From: Alkalimonas sp.
GTDB lineage: Bacteria > Pseudomonadota > Gammaproteobacteria > Enterobacterales > Alteromonadaceae
Length of the DNA: 5,820 bases
Reading direction: 5' to 3'
NCBI GenBank assembly: GCA_022565655.1
Contig: JAIUMG010000213.1
Location: 1 to 5,820, forward strand
The first letter of the stretch is position 1. The number at the start of each line of letters is the position of its first letter. The notes under the pieces were generated by a model. It had not been told where the DNA came from and ran no database searches. It was given only the letters and a program-made list of their open reading frames with translations. Made by a program: the position numbers and the translations under genes. Of the stretch, positions 1 through 5,141 are shown in pieces.

Positions 1-1450
1 CGATGATTAAGCGGCCATTGCTAAAGCCTGGTGCAATTCGCTCAGCCAGCGCTGGCGGGGTGATTGGATCCCAATCGCCGTTAACCACCAATGTTGGAAT
101 ATCGCTTTGAATAAGTTGATAATCCTTGCGATCTCGCGGTGCTAAACCGGCCTCAACGCAGGTGTCGGCCATTAATTGGGAACCTTCGACTGAAAATGCG
201 CCCTCATTAAAACCAAAATCTTCTTGTAAATCCTCTGCCGCAACACTGGCTTCTGCAGCCATGTAACCATCGTTACAACGTATCGCGCTGCCCATACCTA
301 TGCCAGAACTGCGGGAAAATCCTCCGTCGCCATTTACTAAGGCCTGAAATACTTCGTCGTCCCTGCTGTTAATAATAGCGACTAAACCGCGCATAACCGA
401 TGGGATAGCGGGGTAAGTGTCTTGTTCATACAGCATAGAGAAGGGTGCAATAGCGGCAATTAACGCCGGAACATGCGCTTTACCCGATGGGAACAGCTCT
501 TTGTCAAACGCATCCACCATAATAGGGTTAGCAATGAGGGCATTACCCGCAGCGTAAAACGCCTGTTCTAAGCCCTCACAAATTGCAGCGCCCTGCCGCG
601 CACATTCTGTAAATACATTCTGATGGTTTCGTGCAACCCAGCGATGAATGCGCATTAAATCGCCCAGATCATTAGGTACAATGGCATCGAGCACCAAAGC
701 CCGTATTCCTTCAGGGTCTACATTGACTAACATTTGCCCTAAATGACTGCCATAGCTAATGCCCCACACATTCCACGATTCAAAGCCTAAAGCCTGGCGA
801 AGCGCGCGCACATCTCTGGCATTCTCAACCGTATTGTAGGCGCTTAAATCGACACCCCGGTTGGTAGCTGCTGCAAAACATGCCTTCATACGCTGCGCAT
901 TTTCAATTTCCTGCGCTTTTTGATTATCAGCGAGCACCAGTTCGCGGCTGGTGGTCTCATAATATGGACAAAGCTCTTCAGAATCGCCTATACCGCGTTG
1001 ATTAAGAATGTATAAATCCCGGGTTTTGGTTAAGTCATGCTTTAAAAAGCGTTTTACATAAAATTCTATGCCCGCTCCGGGCCCGCCGCTGAGGTAGATA
1101 ATGGGGTCTTCTCTTGCTTCAAGTACTTCCTCATTCTCTTTGGATGATTTGTCATCCTGGTCAATATCAAGACTCGCCTCGGCAACAATCTGGGTGAAAA
1201 TGATGCGAAGTAAACGGCTATCGGGCACCTCTCTGTTTTCCGGTACCGTAATAAAGCCGCAACGCACTCTACCTGGCTTATAATCGATATCATTTTTAAA
1301 AGGACAAACCACAGTGGTTATGTCGCTCACATAATCGTTTATAACAGCGTTGGTGCTTACTTCAACTGCCGGTGACTCCTGGGCGAAAGCTTGCGCGTAT
1401 AAACCAAATACAAATAATGCTAAGAGGTATAGCAGTTTGCTCTTTGTCAT
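1..1450 (-). CDS. Secreted alpha/beta hydrolase, S33/TAP-like peptidase family (partial, C-terminus missing)
   Basis: This minus-strand reading frame stays open for 483 codons from the ATG at 1450-1448 to the window edge. Residues 1-23 are a typical Sec signal peptide (basic start, hydrophobic core, AFA before Gln24), so the enzyme should act in the periplasm or outside the cell. Family motifs appear in order: the oxyanion-hole SGGPG at 121-125, NQRGIGDS at 150-157, the nucleophile elbow GISYG with Ser232, a conserved SAIRCND stretch at 388-394, and DWDPITP with the probable catalytic Asp461. The catalytic His is expected shortly after residue 483, outside the window. Relatives are proline-iminopeptidase or tripeptidyl-aminopeptidase-like enzymes that remove N-terminal residues from peptides, though some act on esters; the substrate cannot be read here. 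An acidic, charged insert lies at about 91-115. AAGG sits about 9 bases before the ATG. The family is secure, the substrate is not. Confidence 0.9.
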   Translation of the reverse strand, partial: MTKSKLLYLLALFVFGLYAQAFAQESPAVEVSTNAVINDYVSDITTVVCPFKNDIDYKPGRVRCGFITVPENREVPDSRLLRIIFTQIVAEASLDIDQDDKSSKENEEVLEAREDPIIYLSGGPGAGIEFYVKRFLKHDLTKTRDLYILNQRGIGDSEELCPYYETTSRELVLADNQKAQEIENAQRMKACFAAATNRGVDLSAYNTVENARDVRALRQALGFESWNVWGISYGSHLGQMLVNVDPEGIRALVLDAIVPNDLGDLMRIHRWVARNHQNVFTECARQGAAICEGLEQAFYAAGNALIANPIMVDAFDKELFPSGKAHVPALIAAIAPFSMLYEQDTYPAIPSVMRGLVAIINSRDDEVFQALVNGDGGFSRSSGIGMGSAIRCNDGYMAAEASVAAEDLQEDFGFNEGAFSVEGSQLMADTCVEAGLAPRDRKDYQLIQSDIPTLVVNGDWDPITPPALAERIAPGFSNGRLII

Positions 1451-1493
1451 TGTAAATACCTTATTGTTGTCGTTTTCAGGTGATACAGCATAG

Positions 1494-1534
1494 GGTTTAT
1501 TAAGACGGTACTCATGCATCGTACTTTATAAACC
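1494..1534. repeat. Imperfect inverted repeat upstream of the hydrolase gene
   Basis: The left arm GGTTTATTAAG (1494-1504) and the right arm CTTTATAAACC (1524-1534) are complementary at 10 of 11 positions. The stem continues inward as ACG (1505-1507) against CGT (1520-1522), with A1523 bulged. The centre is 12 bases that include ATGCAT. It lies 44-84 bases upstream of the hydrolase start codon and has no T-run on either side, so it does not look like a terminator. A TTATAA/TATAAA stretch inside the right arm could be the -10 element of the minus-strand promoter, in which case the dyad would be an operator. It could instead be a hairpin in the 5' leader of the mRNA. Confidence 0.55.
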
Positions 1535-1556
1535 ACAGTCTGCCTATAAATCTCCT

Positions 1557-1602
1557 CAACCTTCGGGGTCACAACCTTCGGGGTCAGATCCCGAAGGGTT
1601 TT
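1557..1602. repeat. 15-bp perfect tandem repeat with adjoining hairpin
   Basis: CAACCTTCGGGGTCA occurs twice, head to tail (1557-1571 and 1572-1586). The second copy is followed by an inverted partner CCCGAAGGGTT (1590-1600), which pairs with AACCTTCGGG (1573-1582) with one G bulged and a loop of about 7 bases. TTTT follows at 1599-1602. The hairpin plus T-run resembles a weak plus-strand terminator, but no plus-strand gene lies upstream for it to end. The GGGGTCAGATC wording resembles dispersed REP-type intergenic repeats of Proteobacteria; that assignment is from memory and unconfirmed. Confidence 0.5.
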
Positions 1603-1670
1603 AGTTGTAACAAACTTTATCGCTAGCAAAAATGCTGGCTGCGACATCAACCCGCTGCGCGGCTTTCCGT

Positions 1671-1690
1671 GCTAAATTTGGGCGTTGCTG
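1671..1690. repeat. Left copy of an inverted repeat flanking the DUF4019 gene
   Basis: The segment contains AAATTTGGGCGTTGC. Its reverse complement matches the sequence just after the DUF4019 stop codon (2138-2157), apart from two single-base gaps and a few mismatches. The two copies point in opposite directions and enclose the gene. No target-site duplication is visible outside them. Confidence 0.35.
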
Positions 1691-1712
1691 TATCCCACAC
1701 TCAGTTTTTAAT
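1685..1712 (+). promoter_or_regulatory. Possible promoter of the DUF4019 gene
   Basis: TTTAAT at 1707-1712 matches the sigma-70 -10 consensus at five of six bases. TTGCTG at 1685-1690, 16 bases upstream, is a weak -35 (three of six). Transcription would start near 1719, leaving a leader of about 20 bases before the ATG at 1740 that holds the ribosome binding site AAAGGAAA. This is only a consensus match. Confidence 0.3.
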
Positions 1713-1739
1713 AGGATTGAAACGTAAAAAGGAAATGTT

Positions 1740-2135
1740 ATGAAAAAGCTGATACTCATTTTATCGTTCTGTTTTTCTTCTCTGACTTGGGCTGGCGAAT
1801 CAGCTGGCGTCACAGCGGCAAAAGCATGGCTTAGCATGGTTGACTCTGGCGAATACGCTGAGAGTTGGCAACAGGCTGACGCTTTCTTCAAATCCCAACT
1901 TCCTCAAGCGAATTGGGATGCTGCTTTGAAAGAAGTACGCACTCCACTGGGGGCAGTGGTTTCTCGAACAGAATTGGGTTCTAAAGAGTATTCTGCACTG
2001 CCAGGCGTGCCAGATGGGCAGTACTTAGTTATCCAGTTTCAAACTGATTTTCAAAACAAAAAATCGTCAACTGAAACACTCACACTGAGCAAAAGTAGTG
2101 GTGAATGGTTGCCAATTGGCTACTTTATTAAATAG
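1740..2135 (+). CDS. Exported DUF4019 domain protein
   Basis: This is a 131-residue protein with a signal peptide (residues 1-18, MKK start, hydrophobic core, TWA before Gly19), so the mature protein of about 113 residues is probably periplasmic. The body matches DUF4019 as remembered: a helical AKAWLSMVDSGEYAESW segment (27-43), a Trp59 segment, RTPLGAVVSR (67-76), LPGVPDGQYLVIQFQTDF (87-104), then ETLTL and a closing GEWLPIGYFIK. Its length is normal for the family and it looks intact. The start is supported by AAAGGAAA six to seven bases upstream. No biochemical role is established for the family; the fold is probably a small alpha+beta domain. It appears to be transcribed alone, divergent from the hydrolase gene, with a possible terminator 18 bases after the stop. 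Confidence 0.88.
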   Translation: MKKLILILSFCFSSLTWAGESAGVTAAKAWLSMVDSGEYAESWQQADAFFKSQLPQANWDAALKEVRTPLGAVVSRTELGSKEYSALPGVPDGQYLVIQFQTDFQNKKSSTETLTLSKSSGEWLPIGYFIK

Positions 2136-2137
2136 CC

Positions 2138-2157
2138 TTGCAACCGCCCAATTTGGC
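2138..2157. repeat. Right copy of an inverted repeat flanking the DUF4019 gene
   Basis: GCAACCGCCCAATTT begins five bases after the DUF4019 stop and is the inverted counterpart of 1671-1690. On its own this segment can also fold locally: CAACCGCC (2141-2148) pairs with GGCAGTTG (2155-2162), with one mismatch. Confidence 0.35.
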
Positions 2158-2191
2158 AGTTGGGATACTTCGCGTTCCTCTGCCAGCTTTT
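2154..2191 (+). terminator. Possible rho-independent terminator after the DUF4019 gene
   Basis: TGGCAG (2154-2159) pairs with CTGCCA (2180-2185). An inner GGGA (2162-2165) pairs with TCCT (2176-2179), leaving a two-base TT bulge and a 10-base loop. The stem is followed by GC and TTTT (2188-2191). The T-run is short and the stem is interrupted, so termination may be partial. Confidence 0.4.
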
Positions 2192-2328
2192 CCCGAATAG
2201 TATTCAAAAGTAAATCCTTAAATAAAAAACGCCACTATAAGATCGCTTGGCAAAAGTGACACGTATAGCTTGGAAATAACCATCCTCTCGGATGCCCTTT
2301 GTCCAACCCCATGCAGGAAAGATCTCTC

Positions 2329-3156
2329 ATGAAAAAGCTCACAAGCTTACTGTTGATCGTGTTTATACATAGCTTCTTCTCTCAATCAGCATCAGCGCAG
2401 GAGGAAAGAAAGGCTTTGGTTCCTTTGCCCTCCATCGATGACTTTTCCAGAGGCAAGGATGGCTGGAGTTTCGGGCTAGGCCTTGGCATTGAATATGAAA
2501 CCGCCTACGAAGGGTCGGACGAATTTGGTTTTGAGGTCGATCCTGCTGGTGCGGTGCAATGGCGCAGAGGGGATGATATTTTCTTTTGGGCAGGTGAAGC
2601 CATAGGCTGGCGTGGTCTTCGTGCAGATAGGTGGTTACTTGAGGCTCTTGTCGGTTTTGATGAAGGCCGTGAAGAAAGTGATTCTAAAAAGGGTCATTTA
2701 GATGGACTCGGTGATAACGATGAGGGCTTTGAGCTCGTGCTACAAGCACGTCGTGCTTTCGATGCCGATTGGCGTTATTGGCTGGTTAGCCGGGTTGTAA
2801 CCGGTAGCGACGGAAATCTGGGTTTGTTTGGTGTAGGGCGACGGTTCGGCGATAAAACTGACGGATCCGGCTCTGAAATTAACGTCGTTGTGGTGTATCA
2901 CGACAGCAAATTCGCCAACAAGGATTTCGGCATTAACGCCCAGCAGGCGGCTGCATCCGGTTTGAATCAGACCACAATGAGTGGTGGCATTCGCTCCTTT
3001 GGCATCAATTACGATTATCGCTATTTCATCAACGACAACTGGCGGATTTTCGGCGAAGTACTGTATGAGCATTTTACCAGCGACGTTAGGGCGAGCCCAA
3101 TCGCTCGTAGTAACTATGAAGCCGAAGTAGGTGTTGGAATTCTTTACGTATTTTAA
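2329..3156 (+). CDS. MipA/OmpV family outer-membrane protein
   Basis: A protein of 275 residues. Residues 1-23 form a signal peptide ending ASA before Gln24. The mature part has the MipA/OmpV pattern: WSFGLGLGIEYETAYEGSDE near the N-terminus (46-65), alternating amphipathic strands, a DFGINAQQAAASGL motif (199-212) followed by a Gly-rich strand, and a C-terminal strand ending in Phe275, as expected for BAM-assembled barrels. MipA was named for binding the murein hydrolase MltA and PBP1B in E. coli; OmpV relatives are barrels of varied or unknown role, so no cargo can be assigned. The ATG at 2329 is chosen because AGGAAAG (2315-2321) lies seven bases before it and the signal peptide begins there; upstream in-frame TTG (2299) and ATG (2311) lack this support. 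The gene seems intact and monocistronic. Confidence 0.9.
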   Translation: MKKLTSLLLIVFIHSFFSQSASAQEERKALVPLPSIDDFSRGKDGWSFGLGLGIEYETAYEGSDEFGFEVDPAGAVQWRRGDDIFFWAGEAIGWRGLRADRWLLEALVGFDEGREESDSKKGHLDGLGDNDEGFELVLQARRAFDADWRYWLVSRVVTGSDGNLGLFGVGRRFGDKTDGSGSEINVVVVYHDSKFANKDFGINAQQAAASGLNQTTMSGGIRSFGINYDYRYFINDNWRIFGEVLYEHFTSDVRASPIARSNYEAEVGVGILYVF

Positions 3157-3367
3157 GGCGTACCCTGATAGTTGGAATAACTGAGGCTGATCAAAACTAT
3201 GATTGATGCCCTGAAACAGTCTATTTTGTCCAAGGGAATTTAGTAAGTCCTGACTAACGGTTAACAGTATCGACGGCGTATCTGTTGATAGCAACCTGAT
3301 GTACCGCTACTTAAGCCCGTAAGCGTATCGTTAAGTCTGGCTTGTAAACAGAGTAAGTAAACAAAAC
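3157..3367 (+). other. Structured non-coding stretch between mipA-like gene and terminator
   Basis: No convincing reading frame and no tRNA-like cloverleaf were seen here. Two hairpins stand out. AACAG (3263-3267) pairs with CTGTT (3282-3286), with an outer GGTT/AACC pairing at 3259-3262 and 3293-3296. ACTTAA (3309-3314) pairs with TTAAGT (3331-3336), with AAGCC/GGCTT as an alternative. The stretch runs into the terminator at 3368. It may be a long 3' untranslated region of the barrel-protein mRNA or the body of a small RNA. Confidence 0.35.
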
Positions 3368-3393
3368 ACCCAGCCATTGCGCTGGGTTTCTTT
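3368..3393 (+). terminator. Rho-independent terminator
   Basis: ACCCAGC (3368-3374) and GCTGGGT (3381-3387) form a perfect seven-base-pair GC-rich stem with the loop CATTGC, followed by TTTCTTT. The A-rich stretch before the stem means it may also work in the minus direction. It separates the outer-membrane protein unit from the padR operon. Confidence 0.88.
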
Positions 3394-3403
3394 AAGGGCT
3401 CTA

Positions 3404-3440
3404 TGTTGTCTGTTAGACAGCTTTTTCGACAACAGCTGTC
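3404..3440 (+). other. Overlapping, mutually exclusive hairpins upstream of padR
   Basis: TGTTGTC (3404-3410) can pair with GACAACA (3428-3434). GACAGCT (3416-3422), which lies inside that loop, can instead pair with AGCTGTC (3434-3440). Both helices cannot form as a simple nested structure. It lies between the terminator and the padR promoter region, so it is transcribed only if a promoter starts upstream of it. Function unknown. Confidence 0.3.
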
Positions 3441-3479
3441 CGGTCAGCCGGGCATATCCAAATTGAGCCATGTCATAAA

Positions 3480-3524
3480 TTGTTACATTGTAAGCTTTAC
3501 ATAATAAAGATTTATATTGTAAGG
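3480..3524 (+). promoter_or_regulatory. Candidate PadR operator and promoter region
   Basis: Two TTACA/TGTAA dyads lie in an AT-rich stretch just before padR. The first is TTACA-T-TGTAA (3483-3493). The second is TTACA (3497-3501) with TGTAA (3518-3522), separated by 16 bases. PadR proteins typically bind AT-rich dyads with such arms and often repress their own genes, so autoregulation is a reasonable inference. Several imperfect -35/-10 pairs overlap the dyads, for example TTGTTA at 3480 with TAATAA at 3502, or TTGTAA at 3488 with TATATT at 3513; none is strong enough to choose. AAGG at 3521-3524 is the ribosome binding site. Confidence 0.5.
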
Positions 3525-3531
3525 TTAAAGC

Positions 3532-3876
3532 ATGAATGACAATGAACAGATTTTAAAAGGCTTACTCGACACCTTAGTGCTGAATGTATTGCAGCATGGT
3601 CCGAACTATGGCTTTGGCATCCGTGAAGCTTTGCGTGACCAACTGGGTGTAGAGGCCGATATAGTAAAAGAAGCCACGCTTTACCCGTTACTGCATCGGC
3701 TGGAGCGCCGTGAATTGCTGACTTCGTTTCGACAGCCAGGTGATCGGGGCACGCCGCGTAAATACTATCAGGTGACCGCAGCAGGTATCCGTTATTTACA
3801 AAGCCGAACAGCAGAGTGGGCCAAAGTGTCCCGTTTATTAGCCCGTACCATACTCGTGAATAACAAGGAGTTATGA
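3532..3876 (+). CDS. PadR family transcriptional regulator
   Basis: A 114-residue protein of the short PadR class: an N-terminal winged helix-turn-helix plus one C-terminal dimerisation helix. Visible landmarks are KGLLDTLVLNVLQHGPNYGFGIREAL (9-34), the recognition helix region ATLYPLLHRLERRELL (48-63), and the wing ending PRKYYQVTAAGIRYL (75-89). The last helix (about 91-110) should form the dimer interface. It probably binds as a dimer to the TTACA/TGTAA dyads upstream. AAGG lies seven bases before the ATG. Its stop overlaps the next gene's first ATG in an ATGA junction, so the two are translationally coupled. PadR genes are commonly paired with HAAS-domain membrane proteins, as here. The inducing signal cannot be inferred. 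Confidence 0.95.
   Translation: MNDNEQILKGLLDTLVLNVLQHGPNYGFGIREALRDQLGVEADIVKEATLYPLLHRLERRELLTSFRQPGDRGTPRKYYQVTAAGIRYLQSRTAEWAKVSRLLARTILVNNKEL
3865..3870 (+). promoter_or_regulatory. Shine-Dalgarno of the membrane-protein gene, favouring the second ATG
   Basis: AAGGAG lies inside the end of padR. It is two bases from the ATG at 3873 and five bases from the in-frame ATG at 3876. The second spacing is closer to normal, so 3876 is preferred. The choice changes only one methionine. Confidence 0.6.
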
Positions 3877-4844
3877 TGAGCTTATTACGTTCTCTTACCC
3901 GTATACCCTCCGTTAAGTTTGATCAAGAACTTGCCACTGGTGACACCATCATTGATGACTACCTGAAAGCGCTGGACGCTGAACTTGTTGGCGCTAAAAC
4001 GGTTCGCAATGTGACCCTGGCCGAAGCCAGAGATCATCTGCTGGAACATAAAGCCGTGTTGCTGAATGATGGCATCGATGATACAACGGCGTCGACTAAA
4101 GCCGTCGCCAGTTTTGGTTCGGCTGCTGAGCATGGTGGCGATCAACGGCAGCAGCGGCGCAAGCTATATTTTAAAATGATGGTAAGTATGGGGTTACCCT
4201 TTGCCAGCTTAATGACCATTTTTGCAGTACTAGCGCCAACATCGCGTGAATTGCCGTGGCTGATGCATGCTGTGATGTTTTTATTCCAGTTTGTATTTTT
4301 TGGCGGCTTAATGAGTGCCTGGTTTACGTTGGGCTTTGCCCAGGCCAGGCCGACACAATCGATTGACACTATTGCTGAAGGCGAAACACTGGAAGTCTAT
4401 TCGCCACGGGTCAGTAAAGTTGCCGCACTATTTTTATCATTTTTCATGGGGTGTATTGGTGTTTCAGCGCTACTAGGTGCATTTGGCCTTAGTTTTATGG
4501 CCTATAACCATATGGCGGTGAATATTTTTCTAGCTTACCTGGCCTTTAGTATGGTTGCTGGCGCGCCACTCGCCTTTAGTAAGCTGTTCGTGCAGGGTGA
4601 TACGCTAACGCTAAAAACCCCTTTTTCTCAGCGCGATATTCCTTTGCAACAGTTAGTAGCCATAGCTCCTGTCCCTGCGTGGCAGAGATGGTTTCGTATT
4701 GCACTGGGGCAAATATACGTGTTGCGCTTGCGTAATGAACAAGGTGTTGAGTCCAAAACTACCTTGGTGCTGAATGGCGAAATGCATAACAGTGATCAGT
4801 TACTGGCTTTGTTGAATAGCAAAGCTGCGGCGCAACATGGTTGA
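3876..4844 (+). CDS. HAAS-domain four-helix membrane protein, partner of PadR
   Basis: 322 residues from the ATG at 3876, or 323 from 3873; numbering here is from 3873. Residues about 24-86 are a helical cytoplasmic domain with the HAAS/DUF1700-like pattern: IDDYLKALDAEL, then EARDHLLEHKAVLLNDGIDD, then KAVASFGS. A basic stretch QRQQRRK (91-97) precedes four predicted membrane helices at about 103-121, 131-155, 181-209 and 214-235. The last 85 residues are soluble, with alternating strands (GDTLTLKTPF, IPLQQLVAIAP, IYVLRLRNEQG, TTLVLNGE) and a final helix DQLLALLNS; this resembles the small PH-like domains on bacterial membrane proteins, which is an inference. The coupling to padR suggests it senses membrane state or modulates the regulator. 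No catalytic or transporter motif is visible. The gene is intact, and no terminator is seen behind it. Confidence 0.85.
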   Translation: MSLLRSLTRIPSVKFDQELATGDTIIDDYLKALDAELVGAKTVRNVTLAEARDHLLEHKAVLLNDGIDDTTASTKAVASFGSAAEHGGDQRQQRRKLYFKMMVSMGLPFASLMTIFAVLAPTSRELPWLMHAVMFLFQFVFFGGLMSAWFTLGFAQARPTQSIDTIAEGETLEVYSPRVSKVAALFLSFFMGCIGVSALLGAFGLSFMAYNHMAVNIFLAYLAFSMVAGAPLAFSKLFVQGDTLTLKTPFSQRDIPLQQLVAIAPVPAWQRWFRIALGQIYVLRLRNEQGVESKTTLVLNGEMHNSDQLLALLNSKAAAQHG

Positions 4845-5017
4845 TAGTGTATCTGCTAAACTCATAAATTCGAGAGTGATGACATGGGCTGTATCAGACT
4901 CTGGTTGCCAGTGTACTGCATAAACATGTTAAAAGATGTTGTCGCAAACAAAGTGCGTGAGCCAGCCGATAAATATACTAGGGAATAAGCATTGCTGCTC
5001 AACTGGGTATCGCGAGC
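4845..5017. other. Non-coding spacer without recognised gene
   Basis: No terminator, promoter of good quality, or recognised protein was found here. A 34-codon plus-strand frame (4884-4988) has no clear ribosome binding site and no recognised relatives. On the minus strand a short open stretch (about 4928-5016) contains a hydrophobic GWLTHFVCDNIF segment but has no start signal. Together with the DUF2200 fragment that follows, this suggests debris of older genes. Confidence 0.4.
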
Positions 5018-5131
5018 ATGACGTTTTCTTCGGTCTATCCACATGATGTTGTGAAAGTGGAAAAGAAGGGAGGAGCTACCAAGCAGCTTCATCTGGTTAT
5101 CACCTGGCTAACTGGCTTTGACACGAAAGAG
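5018..5131 (+). pseudogene. Truncated DUF2200 gene remnant
   Basis: The plus-strand frame reads MTFSSVYPHDVVKVEKKG, then a segment ending VITWLTGFDTKE. This matches the N-terminal part of DUF2200 proteins as remembered (pattern ASVYPHYV-KAEKKGRTKEE, then VI-WLTGYD) without gaps over about 38 residues. Full DUF2200 proteins are near 110-120 residues. Here the similarity stops after WLTGFD, and the frame continues (to 5350) through the start of the next gene in a different frame with unrelated sequence. The usual short N-terminal extension before the first conserved Met is also not recognisable; GIAS precedes it. The fragment lacks a good ribosome binding site. I read it as a decayed or recombined remnant that abuts the ribosome binding site of the next gene. 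No function is established for the family. Confidence 0.6.
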
Positions 5132-5141
5132 CGGAGGATGG

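Noticed and set aside
1603..1690. Integron attC-like site (GTAACAAAC on the left, GGGCGTTGC on the right, loosely self-complementary)
   Set aside because: The right core GTTGCTG does not fit GTTRRRY and the left core does not fit RYYYAAC. Pairing of the arms is poor, no integrase is present, and the upstream gene faces the other way.
1704..1722. GTTTTTAATAGGATTGAAAC, reminiscent of the end of a CRISPR repeat
   Set aside because: Only one copy is present; there are no repeats with regular spacers and no cas genes.
2195..2205. Short palindrome GAATA-G-TATTC upstream of the MipA/OmpV gene
   Set aside because: It is only five bases per arm in an AT-rich spacer and is not placed at a recognisable promoter, so chance is a sufficient explanation.
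2299..2328. Upstream TTG or ATG start for the MipA/OmpV gene
   Set aside because: These starts lack a ribosome binding site and would put polar residues before the signal peptide. The ATG at 2329 has AGGAAAG at normal spacing and a clean signal peptide.
2740..3294. 184-codon minus-strand reading frame
   Set aside because: It lies antisense across the well-supported MipA/OmpV gene, has no recognisable domain, and is explained by the codon pattern of the opposite strand.
4884..4988. 34-codon plus-strand frame starting MGCIRLWLPVYC
   Set aside because: It has no convincing ribosome binding site, no recognised family, and sits in a stretch that looks like gene debris.
5118..5123. Perfect TTGACA -35 hexamer
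   Set aside because: A -10 at normal spacing would fall at about 5141, on the start codon of the next gene, and no TATAAT-like hexamer is there. It lies inside the DUF2200 fragment coding sequence.
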